A stretch of DNA of 54,986 nucleotides, taken from positions 7,522 through 62,507 of the forward strand of contig JAMCWR010000019.1 of assembly GCA_023480665.1 (NCBI GenBank). The letters are read 5' to 3'. Numbering within the stretch: the first letter of the stretch is position 1; every line of letters starts with the position of its first letter. The translations under genes were made by a program, and so were the position numbers. This document shows, piece after piece, positions 34,831-43,057 of this stretch. The notes beneath the pieces were generated by a model that ran no database searches, was not told the DNA's origin, and was given only the letters and a program-made list of their open reading frames with translations. This stretch comes from Gammaproteobacteria bacterium. Its GTDB lineage: Bacteria; Pseudomonadota; Gammaproteobacteria; UBA9339.

Positions 34831-36839
34831 CACATCAGCTCTTGCGGGTCGATATCTATATGCCATTTTATGTTCGAGGCTGGTTTGTTAATCTTTAACT
34901 GTTCTAGGAGTGCTGTGATAGTTTGATGCAAAACGTTGCGCTTGATGCTTTGTAAAAGCAATTGCGCACGGAAAAAACCAGATTTTCGCTCCATCACTGC
35001 AGGAATTGGTCCAAAAACATTAATTTTTGCATTTGCGGGGGTAGAATTAATAACTTGTCCGCGTACACCACGCAAAAACTCTATTGCCATATCTTGAGTT
35101 TTACTTTCGGCACGGATTATTGCTAAATGGGTAAAAGGCGGTAATTCTGTGATATCGCGTTCTTGTAACTCATCTCGTGCAAAACTTGCATAGCCAGAAG
35201 AAATTAACTTTAATAATAATGGGTGCTGTGGATTATGGGTTTGTAAATAAATTTCACCGGGCTTTTCTGCGCGCCCAGCACGCCCCGAGACTTGCATAAT
35301 TAATTGTGCCAAATGTTCATTAGCACGAAAATCAGAACTAAACAATGAGTTATCTACATTTAGCACTGCTACTAGTGTAACATCAGGGAAATGATGCCCT
35401 TTAGCCAACATTTGGGTACCAATTAATATCTGACAATTATTTTCCTGAATTTCACCTAGCATTTTTTGCAGTGAACCTTTGCGCCGCGTAGTATCTCGAT
35501 CAATACGAATTAGTTTTGCTTGAGGAAAATGAGTTTGCAGAGTTAGCTCAAGTTTTTCTGTGCCGACGCCTAGCGCCACAAGATTATTACTGCCACAAGT
35601 AGGGCACTTTATTGGTATGCGTTTTACAGTAGAGCAATGATGACAATGTAATTCTCGAGCTTTTTGATGCAGTGTCATATGCGCGTCACAATTTTTACAG
35701 TTAGCATGCCAACCGCACTCATGGCATAAAAGCACCGGAGCAAATCCCCGACGATTTAAAAATACTAATACTTGTCCTTCTGCAGCGAGATGTTTTTCTA
35801 TTACGCCAAATAAATTTTCTGCAATTCCATCTTGCAGCTTTTGACTTCGCATGTCGACTAAATGAAACTTTGGTTCAGGCGCTTTGCCAACTTTATGTGG
35901 CAGTGGTAATCCTACATAACGACGGCGTTTTACATTGTGAATGCTTTCTAATGATGGAGTTGCAGAACCTAAAATTATAGGGATATTTTCAATTTTTCCG
36001 CGCACATTAGCTAAATCTCTAGCATTATAACGCAGGCTAGATTGTTGTTTGAACGATAAGTCATGTTCTTCATCCAAGATTATTATTCCTGGATTTTGCA
36101 TTGGAGTAAAAATTGCTGAACGCGTACCAATAATAATTGCTGCATCATTATTTTTCGCTGCAAACCAAGATCGCAAGCGCTCTTGCGGTGTAAGCTTTGA
36201 ATGGATCACTGCAATAGGAAGATTGAAGCGTTCTTGGAACCTCGTAATTGTTTGTGGCGTTAGATTTATTTCTGGAACTAACACTAACGCTTGCTTGCCT
36301 GTGGCACAAATTTTGCTGATAGTTTGTAAATAAATTTCAGTTTTACCGCTATTAGTTACTCCATCTAACAAAAATGTTTTAAATTCGTAGAGATGTTGCT
36401 CGATTGCAGAGAGCGCATGCTTTTGCTCTTGGTTTAAAATAATTTTGTTTAGAGCATTAGTTTGTGAAGAGGTAATTGCTTCTGGTTTGCTATAAACATA
36501 GTTTTTTTTTCTTATTTCACGTAGTAGGCTTGGAACAGCATTAACAAAAACATCGCCAAGCGGATGATGATAATATTCGGCGGTCCAATTGATTAATTCC
36601 ATAATAGATTTTGGAATTAGGGGGTCATTATCGAGAATACTAATTGCCGCTTTTAATTTACTCGCTGCTATTTCGGATGTTGCAGTTATAGCATGTACAA
36701 AACCAACAAGCTTTTGTTTGCCAAATGGAACAAGCACGCGCATGCCAGGCTCAATTTTTTGTCCCTGGTCTTCAGGTGGTAAGTAATCGAAAGTGTTGCG
36801 TAATGGTGATGGTATTGCAACTTGCAGAATAATACTCAT
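34830..36839 (-). CDS. priA: Primosomal replication protein N' (helicase PriA)
   Basis: 669 residues, slightly shorter than E. coli PriA. Restarts collapsed replication forks by loading DnaB. N-terminal DNA-binding domain (VAIPSPLRNTFDYLPPE, GMRVLVPFGKQKLVGFV), Walker A GVTNSGKTEIYLQ, DEEHD box, GSATPSLES, and the Zn-binding insertion with eight cysteines (CHECGWHANCKNCDAHM, then CHHC and CPTC). The helicase C domain has GTQMLAKGHHFPDVTLV and QVSGRAGRAEKPG. All key motifs are intact. It stands alone between repeats. Confidence 0.96.
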   Translation of the reverse strand: MSIILQVAIPSPLRNTFDYLPPEDQGQKIEPGMRVLVPFGKQKLVGFVHAITATSEIAASKLKAAISILDNDPLIPKSIMELINWTAEYYHHPLGDVFVNAVPSLLREIRKKNYVYSKPEAITSSQTNALNKIILNQEQKHALSAIEQHLYEFKTFLLDGVTNSGKTEIYLQTISKICATGKQALVLVPEINLTPQTITRFQERFNLPIAVIHSKLTPQERLRSWFAAKNNDAAIIIGTRSAIFTPMQNPGIIILDEEHDLSFKQQSSLRYNARDLANVRGKIENIPIILGSATPSLESIHNVKRRRYVGLPLPHKVGKAPEPKFHLVDMRSQKLQDGIAENLFGVIEKHLAAEGQVLVFLNRRGFAPVLLCHECGWHANCKNCDAHMTLHQKARELHCHHCSTVKRIPIKCPTCGSNNLVALGVGTEKLELTLQTHFPQAKLIRIDRDTTRRKGSLQKMLGEIQENNCQILIGTQMLAKGHHFPDVTLVAVLNVDNSLFSSDFRANEHLAQLIMQVSGRAGRAEKPGEIYLQTHNPQHPLLLKLISSGYASFARDELQERDITELPPFTHLAIIRAESKTQDMAIEFLRGVRGQVINSTPANAKINVFGPIPAVMERKSGFFRAQLLLQSIKRNVLHQTITALLEQLKINKPASNIKWHIDIDPQELM

Positions 36840-36891
36840 GCTTGGCAGTATAGCGTAATTTACTAGCGGCGCAAATTAGGTGTCTTAATAT

Positions 36892-36997
36892 TGTTTAGCA
36901 CGGCCAAAGCGGCATCGAATTCAGAAGGCAGAAAAAATCAAAAAAATATTTACACAGCTGGGGCTCTGAAAGAGCCTTTTGCTTTACCAGCCCAGTG
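36892..36997. repeat. MITE end plus CAGCTGGGGCT element, copy 2
   Basis: 36892-36912 matches the terminal repeat of the ~215-bp MITE (TTTAGCACGGCCAAAGCGGC). Directly fused to it is a copy of the element at 18885 (ATTTACACAGCTGGGGCT, AGAGCC, TTTACCAGCCCAG). One family appears to have landed in a fragment of the other. Confidence 0.65.
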
Positions 36998-37005
36998 TGT
37001 AGCGA

Positions 37006-37181
37006 TCCCGCACATAAATTCTTTCCAAGAATAAATATCTAATGGTTAATGGGATATTATAAAAAAATTATGTGCGGGAGAGCAAACGCTGGGTGGTGTA
37101 TGAATTGGCGAATTAGATATTGAGGGCGATGAAGAGGATGTGCGGAGGTGGATGAATCATTTTCAAATTGCAGAACTTTAA
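37006..37181. other. Inverted repeat and short open remnant between priA and proC
   Basis: The 363-bp gap 36840-37202 has no intact gene. After the repeats comes an inverted repeat, TCCCGCACATAAATT (37006-37020) with AATTATGTGCGGGA (37066-37079). A frame of 25 sense codons without a start, at 37104-37181 (ELDIEGDEEDVRRWMNHFQ), has coding-like composition and may be the tail of a lost gene. Confidence 0.35.
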
Positions 37182-37202
37182 TTAATGTAGTATTAATATT
37201 TT

Positions 37203-38021
37203 ATGCAAACGACAATACAAACTATAGCTTTTATTGGTGGTGGCAATATCGCTCACAATTTGATTAAAGGTTTAATCAAAAGTGGCTATGATCGCAAAAA
37301 AATTATTGTAAGTGATGCTGACCAAGCCAAATTAAAAGCGCTAAAAAAACACTTTAAAATAACTTTAGCTAAAGACAACCATGAGGCTATTAGTAAAGCG
37401 CATCTAGTATTTTTAGCAGTTAAACCGCAGATTTTACCTGAAGTTTGTGCGCAAATTGCTGCTACGGTACAAAAACATAAACCCATTATCATCTCGCTTG
37501 CTGCGGGAATAAGGCTTAATGATTTGCAAAATTGGCTAGGTAGCAAAACTAAAATTGTCCGCGCCATGCCCAATCTTGCTGCTGCAGTTGGCAAAAGTAT
37601 GACTGGTTTATTCGCTAAGAAAATTTCTATTGCGGATAAAAAGCTTGTTGCTCGAGTATTAAACCTAGTTGGAGTTATTCTTTGGCTAGAAAAAGAAGAT
37701 TTACTTGATGTCATTACTTGTGTGTGTGGTAGTGGACCAGGAATTATTTATCTATTTATTGAGTGCCTACAAAAAGCTGCGATTAAGCTAGGAGTTCCCG
37801 TAAAAGCGGTAGATAATTTAATTTTACAAACAGTACTTGGCGCAACTATTTTAGCTTTGAATAGCGAGCATGATGTGAAAACTCTACGCGAACAAGTAAC
37901 ATCTCCACAAGGCGTTACTGCAACTGCTATTAAAGTGTTAGAGCAAAATAATATTGAACAATTATTTAAAGAAGCATTATGTGCCGCACATGTTCGCTGT
38001 AAGGAAATTGCGCGAAAGTAA
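37203..38021 (+). CDS. proC: Pyrroline-5-carboxylate reductase
   Basis: 272 residues, standard. Last step of proline synthesis: NAD(P)H reduction of pyrroline-5-carboxylate. Rossmann motif FIGGGNIAHNLIKGL at the start, VFLAVKPQILPEV, ISLAAGIRLNDLQNWLG, VRAMPNLAAAVGKSMTG, and the C-terminal signature GSGPGIIYLFIE and LREQVTSPQGVTATAIKVLE. It lies with proB and proA downstream, so the whole glutamate-to-proline route is here. A ~290-bp stretch with repeats separates it from proB. Confidence 0.96.
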   Translation: MQTTIQTIAFIGGGNIAHNLIKGLIKSGYDRKKIIVSDADQAKLKALKKHFKITLAKDNHEAISKAHLVFLAVKPQILPEVCAQIAATVQKHKPIIISLAAGIRLNDLQNWLGSKTKIVRAMPNLAAAVGKSMTGLFAKKISIADKKLVARVLNLVGVILWLEKEDLLDVITCVCGSGPGIIYLFIECLQKAAIKLGVPVKAVDNLILQTVLGATILALNSEHDVKTLREQVTSPQGVTATAIKVLEQNNIEQLFKEALCAAHVRCKEIARK

Positions 38022-38029
38022 TTGTATTG

Positions 38030-38240
38030 TAGGGTGCGGGTTTGTGTTGTAAGTAACACGGTTTGGTAGAATCTAAATATGCAAAATTTACTGCAGTTTA
38101 TTAAATACTGCAGAAACCCGCCCGTTTAAATTTGTACCACTACGCGGGCGGGTTTCAGATGGTATATAATGCATTGTAGATTAAAATAAAATTTAGCTTC
38201 TATAAACATTGTGCTATGTTTATGACAAACCCGCCCCTAC
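38030..38240. repeat. Two GTAG-GGGCGGG family elements between proC and proB
   Basis: Unit 1 (38030-38123) GTAGGGTGCGGGTTTGTG, core TGGTAGAATCTAAAT, end CTGCAGAAACCCGCCC. Unit 2 (38144-38240) GCGGGCGGGTTTCAGAT to GACAAACCCGCCCCTAC, then flank ATGAATATCG. The same pairing of a full unit with a diverged unit occurs between efp and epmA. Confidence 0.75.
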
Positions 38241-38312
38241 ATGAATATCGAGGCAGAAATAAACGAACAACATACTATACTGTGTCAATTTAATTATGCA
38301 ACGATATATTTT

Positions 38313-39461
38313 ATGGGAATAAGTAGCTTGGAACAGCAACATCGAGATTTATTAACCAAAGCCAAACGCATTGTAGTTAAAGTTGGTACGCGTATTTTGG
38401 TGGATAAAAATGGCAAACCAAACCATTCAAGTATTACTGCAATTACAGAGCAGCTAGCCAAACTTAAAAAAAGTGGCCACGAAGTATTATTAGTAACTTC
38501 TGGAGCAGTTGGTGCTGGTATGCAAATTCTTGGCTGCAAAAAACGGCCAACAGCAATACAAGATTTACAAATGGCAGCTGCAATCGGCCAAGTTAGTTTA
38601 ATGAATTATTACACTGCTTGTTTTGCTAAATGGCACTGTAAAATCGGACAAGTTCTGCTTACCCACGCTGATTTAAAAAGCCGAGAACGCCATTTAAATG
38701 TGCGCAATACCATCTTAAATTTATTACAGCATGGCATAATTCCTGTCATCAATGAAAACGATGTAGTTTCTTGTGATGAGATTAAGATTGGTGACAATGA
38801 TGTACTTTCCGCTTTAGTTACTACTTTGATTGATGCTGATTTGCTAATTATTTTAACTACGCCAAATGGCTTGAGAAAACCATTAGCAAATGGCAAAACC
38901 GAGCGCGTTGGTTATTTGCCAAAAATTGATAAAGCTGCTTTGGCATTTGTGTCAAATAGCAAAGATCAATTTAGTACTGGTGGCATGGGGTCAAAATTAC
39001 AAGCGGCGGGAATTGCAGCTTTAACAGGCGCGTTAGTAGTAATTGCCAGCGGTAAAGATCATTCCGTTATTAAAAAAGTTTTACAAGGCGCAGAGGTAGG
39101 CACGTTAATAGGCAATCCCAAAGCAGCAAATGTGCTTTGCCACCGCAAGCGTTGGATTGCATTTTTTCATAAACCACAAGGTAAATTAATTATCGATCAA
39201 GGTGCAGCTCATGCACTGTTAGAAGAAGGCAAAAGTTTATTGCCGATAGGTGTGCGTGAAGCTGAAGGTAAATTTTCTGCTGGTACCGTGGTAAATATTT
39301 TTGCTCCAACAGGAGAAAATATTGGTTGTGGTTTGATTGAATATAGCAGTAAAGAGATGCAGCAAATTAAGGGAAAACCAAGTGCCGAGATCGCAAAAAC
39401 ATTAGGTTATAAAAATAGTGATACAGTGATTCACCGGGATAATCTGGTATTGTTTGAGTGA
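38313..39461 (+). CDS. proB: Glutamate 5-kinase
   Basis: 382 residues from ATG 38313. Phosphorylates glutamate in the first step of proline synthesis. The kinase domain shows KRIVVKVGTRILVDKNGK, LVTSGAVGAGMQILG, IPVINENDVVS and FSTGGMGSKLQAAGIA. A C-terminal PUA domain (GKLIIDQGAAHALLEEGKSL) is present. An in-frame ATG at 38241 would add 24 residues, but it sits at the end of a repeat element (CCCCTACATGAAT), so I prefer 38313, although neither has a clear Shine-Dalgarno sequence. proA follows 65 nt after the stop. Confidence 0.94.
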   Translation: MGISSLEQQHRDLLTKAKRIVVKVGTRILVDKNGKPNHSSITAITEQLAKLKKSGHEVLLVTSGAVGAGMQILGCKKRPTAIQDLQMAAAIGQVSLMNYYTACFAKWHCKIGQVLLTHADLKSRERHLNVRNTILNLLQHGIIPVINENDVVSCDEIKIGDNDVLSALVTTLIDADLLIILTTPNGLRKPLANGKTERVGYLPKIDKAALAFVSNSKDQFSTGGMGSKLQAAGIAALTGALVVIASGKDHSVIKKVLQGAEVGTLIGNPKAANVLCHRKRWIAFFHKPQGKLIIDQGAAHALLEEGKSLLPIGVREAEGKFSAGTVVNIFAPTGENIGCGLIEYSSKEMQQIKGKPSAEIAKTLGYKNSDTVIHRDNLVLFE

Positions 39462-39526
39462 TATACTTATACGCAAGGATATTTTTGTAATAATGTGTCC
39501 TTATGGATAAGGATATGGAGTGTAAA

Positions 39527-40792
39527 ATGCATAAAGAAAACATCCAACACGAAATTGATTTGCTCACGCAAAATGCAACTAGGGCAAAAGAGCAGTTAGC
39601 TATACTTACTACTGAGCAAAAAAACGCAATATTAAAAGCTATGGCTTTGGCACTTGATGCGCGGCGAGAAGAAATCAAAACTGCCAACCATAAAGATATG
39701 GTTTTAGCGCAAGAAAAAAACTTATCGAGCAGTATGCTTGAGCGGTTACAATTAAATGATGCGCGCATTGATGCAATGATTTCTGGATTAAACCAGGTTG
39801 CAGATCTTCACGATCCAGTTGGAAGAATTCTTCAGGAAATTAAGCGCCCAAACGGCCTTTTAATCAAAAAAATTGCCGTACCAATTGGTGTAATCTTAAT
39901 TATTTATGAGTCGCGTCCTAATGTTACGGCTGATGTCGCAGGTTTATGTTTAAAATCTGGTAATGCGGTAATTTTGCGCGGTGGCAGTGAAGCGCTTTAT
40001 TCCAATCAAGCAATTTTTCAGGCTTTAGTTCAGGGCGGGACTAAAGCAGGTATGCCGCAACATAGTCTACAATTTATTACCAGCTCAAATCATGAGCTAA
40101 CTTATACCTTAATGCAGCAGGTAGGGAAGGTTGATCTTGTTATCCCGCGTGGCGGAGCAGGCTTAATTAATGCTGTAATGGAACATGCTAGAGTTCCTGT
40201 GGTCAAACATTATCAAGGTATTTGTCATGTTTATGTAGATGTTGCAGCGGATGTTAATAAAGCCATGGCGATCGTTGAAAATGCTAAATGTCAAAGGCCA
40301 GGAGTGTGTAATGCTATGGAAACGCTTTTGGTGCACCACGATCTTGCTGCTACTTTTTTACCTAAGATTGCAGCTTTATTACAAAAACGTGGAGTGACTC
40401 TAAAAGGCGATGTAGAAACACAACGTATTTTAAGTGGTTCAACTATTGCACCTGTCGAGAATTGGTCTACTGAATATTTAGATCTTATTTTAGCCATCAA
40501 AGTTGTGCCAGATCTTGCTGCTGCGATAGAGCATATTAATACTTTTGGTTCACACCATTCCGATGCAATTATTACTGAAGATTCTGTTGCCAAGCAGCGT
40601 TTTCTCGCAGCAGTAGATTCTGCTGCGGTATATGTGAATGCCTCTACGCGTTTTACTGATGGAGCCGAATTTGGCATGGGCGCAGAAATCGGTATTAGTA
40701 CCGATAAATTACCAGTACGCGGTCCAATGGGGTTAGAAGAACTAACAGCTTATAAATATATTATTTTGGGTAACGGACAGATTAGAACTTAA
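39527..40792 (+). CDS. proA: Gamma-glutamyl phosphate reductase
   Basis: 421 residues. Reduces glutamyl phosphate to the semialdehyde, second step of proline synthesis. ALDH-fold signatures: VPIGVILIIYESRPNVTAD, GNAVILRGGSEALYSN, LVIPRGGAGLI, and the catalytic Cys in KCQRPGVCNAMETLLV. The end, AEFGMGAEIGISTDKLPVRG, is typical. I chose ATG 39527, with GGAG six nt upstream (39517-39520), over ATG 39503. Confidence 0.96.
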   Translation: MHKENIQHEIDLLTQNATRAKEQLAILTTEQKNAILKAMALALDARREEIKTANHKDMVLAQEKNLSSSMLERLQLNDARIDAMISGLNQVADLHDPVGRILQEIKRPNGLLIKKIAVPIGVILIIYESRPNVTADVAGLCLKSGNAVILRGGSEALYSNQAIFQALVQGGTKAGMPQHSLQFITSSNHELTYTLMQQVGKVDLVIPRGGAGLINAVMEHARVPVVKHYQGICHVYVDVAADVNKAMAIVENAKCQRPGVCNAMETLLVHHDLAATFLPKIAALLQKRGVTLKGDVETQRILSGSTIAPVENWSTEYLDLILAIKVVPDLAAAIEHINTFGSHHSDAIITEDSVAKQRFLAAVDSAAVYVNASTRFTDGAEFGMGAEIGISTDKLPVRGPMGLEELTAYKYIILGNGQIRT

Positions 40793-40809
40793 TACGTTGT
40801 TAACTGAAT

Positions 40810-41027
40810 TTTGTCTAGCACGGCCAAAGCGGCGTAGGGTTGGATGTTGCTTTTTGCGAGCCGGAGAGTCACCTTAGTAAAGGATTTTCGTGGTACTTAA
40901 CGACAAATTGGCTACCCTGTCATTAGTGCACATTATAGAAACATCATCCTATTTTGATTCAGGAGTCTACGCAGTGAGACAAAGAGCTACATCCAAGCCT
41001 AAAGTAAGCTTTGGCAAAAGACAAAAT
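40810..41027 (-). mobile_element. ~215-bp MITE with CTAGCACGGCCAAAGC ends, copy 2
   Basis: Starts TTTGTCTAGCACGGCCAAAGC and ends AAGCTTTGGCAAAAGACAAA. The interior is the reverse complement of the copy at 19810 (here TTCAGGAGTCTACGCAGTGA and AGCTACATCCAAGCCTAAAG). It fills most of the proA-41065 gap and leaves only ~37 bp before the next gene, so that gene's promoter may lie in the element. Confidence 0.75.
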
Positions 41028-41064
41028 TATTTAAACAACGTACTAGAGTCACAAGGAAAAGTAT

Positions 41065-42897
41065 ATGCAATGTATCTCACCTATTGTTAAAAGTGTAATT
41101 CCAGCACATATTTGCACAATGATTACTGAGCAATATTATGCTCATATTCCTGACGAAGTTGATTTTGAGCATATTTTGCACGATAAGGATTTTATTGATG
41201 GTGCCAAAAAAAGTGTTACTTTGTTTGGTGATCATGGCTTACACCACGTAACCAATGTTGCTGAACAAGTTCCTCTAATTTTAAAGTCGGTAATGCAGGT
41301 TTATATTCCTAAACGCGAAGCTAAGCGCCTGGATTTTATTGAGCGTTATGGCATATTAATTGGTTTCATTCATGATATTGGTATGTCAGATGTTTCTAAA
41401 TTCGGTCGCACTATGCATGGAGAGTTTGTAGCGCAAGAAGCTTTTCAACCGAGGTTTCAGCCGATTTTCCGCGCATTGTGGGATGAAAATGTTGGTAATA
41501 TTCCATGGACGCTTTTATCGCTATACCATCGCGGCTGTTTTAAACAGGCTCCAGAGCTGATATTCCGTGAAATGTTAAGTTTAAGTGTGTGCCACCGGAA
41601 AACACTAGTTCCAATAGATATCCTCAATAATCCACAAAAGCTGCAAAAAGAGATGCAATATTATATCTATAATACTTTGCACTATCAGTATTATCAGAAT
41701 CAAATTATTAGCGCCACCAACGCTTTAGAGAGAGCAAAAAAAACTCATCGTGGTGATATTGCTAAACTAACCGCAGCACTTGCAAGCGCAAAAAATAACT
41801 TCGAACATGCTTCGCGCAAGGAAATTTCTGCAGATAACCTCCATAAAGTGTTAGCTAATTATTACCAGGATTTTACGCATGATTGTTTTGCCTGGCTATT
41901 AAATCCAGAGCCGAAAGTGCGCCAATTAATTGCAGATATAGTGGATACACTGCGCATTATTCGCTGTTCAGATGCATTGCGGCAGCGTGGTACCGAATTA
42001 AAAACTTCAGCACAATTCCAGATTTTTGTTAATCAATTTACCGCACAAGCCATTTATGCTTTAACTAAGAAAAATGGGAAAATGTATTTTTTAGAACTAG
42101 ATGATGAGGTTGCTTGCGGTGAAGCCAATGTGTCTAGTTCCTGTTTTACTAAAGAAGGTGATCTGCGCTTTGAATTTTCTCGTGGCTATTTTCACAATGC
42201 AGAAGCAACTGAACGTGCTCTTAACTATCTTGCTGCATTAATTGCACAATTGGATTACGATATTTTTGATACGTTTATCCGTGGCGACTTTTGGCAAGAT
42301 GGATTTGTAGCAAAAAAACGCCCTAGAATATTATTAGAAAAAACTGATGATTGTCCGCAATTTACGCATCGGTTAGTAGAAAAATTAGTTGCTATAAATC
42401 CTGCGTTAGCTAAAACTGTCGTGGTTGTTCCATCCTTAAAAAATATTCCACAAATTGAATATTTGCGCTATCTTAAAGCTGATGCTGTTACATGGAATGA
42501 TAAACAGAAGCACGCTTTTTTAAAGCGGGTTGCAGCGACTGGCCAAAAGATGCAGCGTGTTGATATTCATAAGGCCTTTCAAAATGCGCGTTTAGCTAGA
42601 GTTGCTGCTAAAGAGATTGTTTTTGAAGTAAAAACACTGCCAGGTTTTGTATATTTCCCATTTGCTTCTGGCCTGGTTGGATATCCTACTGGATCGTATA
42701 GTCCTTTTGATGTAACTCCTTTTACGCCTCTAGGAACTACTGGTGTGATTCGTGGTGATGTAAGAAATGCTACAGTTATTGCCAACAAACCAGTGCAGTT
42801 ACTGATTATCCCAAAAGATGATTATCTCGCATATTGGTTTGCTACTTATGCAAAAGATGAGTTTGTGCGGTTAGTTAAGAGCAAAAAGATTAGATAG
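41065..42897 (+). CDS. HD-domain protein with C-terminal cyclic-nucleotide-binding-like domain
   Basis: 610 residues. The N-terminal ~200 residues look like an HD phosphohydrolase: H at GDHGLHHVTNVAEQV, then GFIHDIGMSD with the HD pair, and later conserved His in SLYHRG. A Lys/Ala-rich helical stretch (~residues 215-260) and an uncharacterised middle follow. The C-terminal ~75 residues resemble the second half of a cNMP-binding domain: PLGTTGVIRGDVRNATVIAN, with Arg before NATV in the position that contacts the cyclic phosphate, then VQLLIIPKDDYLAYW. HD proteins cleave phosphates from nucleotides or cyclic dinucleotides; here activity may be gated by cAMP or cGMP. Substrate unknown. AAGGAAAA five nt before ATG 41065 supports this start. 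It is alone in its unit. Confidence 0.65.
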   Translation: MQCISPIVKSVIPAHICTMITEQYYAHIPDEVDFEHILHDKDFIDGAKKSVTLFGDHGLHHVTNVAEQVPLILKSVMQVYIPKREAKRLDFIERYGILIGFIHDIGMSDVSKFGRTMHGEFVAQEAFQPRFQPIFRALWDENVGNIPWTLLSLYHRGCFKQAPELIFREMLSLSVCHRKTLVPIDILNNPQKLQKEMQYYIYNTLHYQYYQNQIISATNALERAKKTHRGDIAKLTAALASAKNNFEHASRKEISADNLHKVLANYYQDFTHDCFAWLLNPEPKVRQLIADIVDTLRIIRCSDALRQRGTELKTSAQFQIFVNQFTAQAIYALTKKNGKMYFLELDDEVACGEANVSSSCFTKEGDLRFEFSRGYFHNAEATERALNYLAALIAQLDYDIFDTFIRGDFWQDGFVAKKRPRILLEKTDDCPQFTHRLVEKLVAINPALAKTVVVVPSLKNIPQIEYLRYLKADAVTWNDKQKHAFLKRVAATGQKMQRVDIHKAFQNARLARVAAKEIVFEVKTLPGFVYFPFASGLVGYPTGSYSPFDVTPFTPLGTTGVIRGDVRNATVIANKPVQLLIIPKDDYLAYWFATYAKDEFVRLVKSKKIR

Positions 42898-42908
42898 CAT
42901 TAAATATG

Positions 42909-42988
42909 CCCATAGTTTTGACGAGATGTATGTCAAAATTACCCATAGTTTTATCTCAATATTCGTTAAAATTGCCCCCAATTTTGAC
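42909..42988 (+). promoter_or_regulatory. Repeated operator-like sites upstream of the DUF4143 ATPase
   Basis: Three related blocks, CCCATAGTTTTGAC (42909), CCCATAGTTTTATC (42942) and CCCCCAATTTTGAC (42975), are spaced about 33 bp, close to three helical turns. The first forms an inverted repeat TTTTGAC/GTCAAAA (42916-42922 with 42932-42938). The third contains the promoter -35, as expected for a repressor site. Confidence 0.55.
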
Positions 42989-43012
42989 AAAAAATAATTT
43001 CATTGCTATAAT
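42984..43012 (+). promoter_or_regulatory. Consensus sigma-70 promoter for the DUF4143 ATPase
   Basis: TTGACA (42984-42989), 17-bp spacer, TATAAT (43007-43012): a perfect match to consensus with optimal spacing, 45 nt before ATG 43058. Confidence 0.85.
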
Positions 43013-43057
43013 AATCAATATATTATGCTGTTATTAAAAATAATAATAGAGTAAAAA

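Noticed and set aside
40890..41090. 66-residue frame upstream of the HD protein
   Set aside because: It lies almost wholly inside the 215-bp MITE, and the other MITE copy does not keep the frame.
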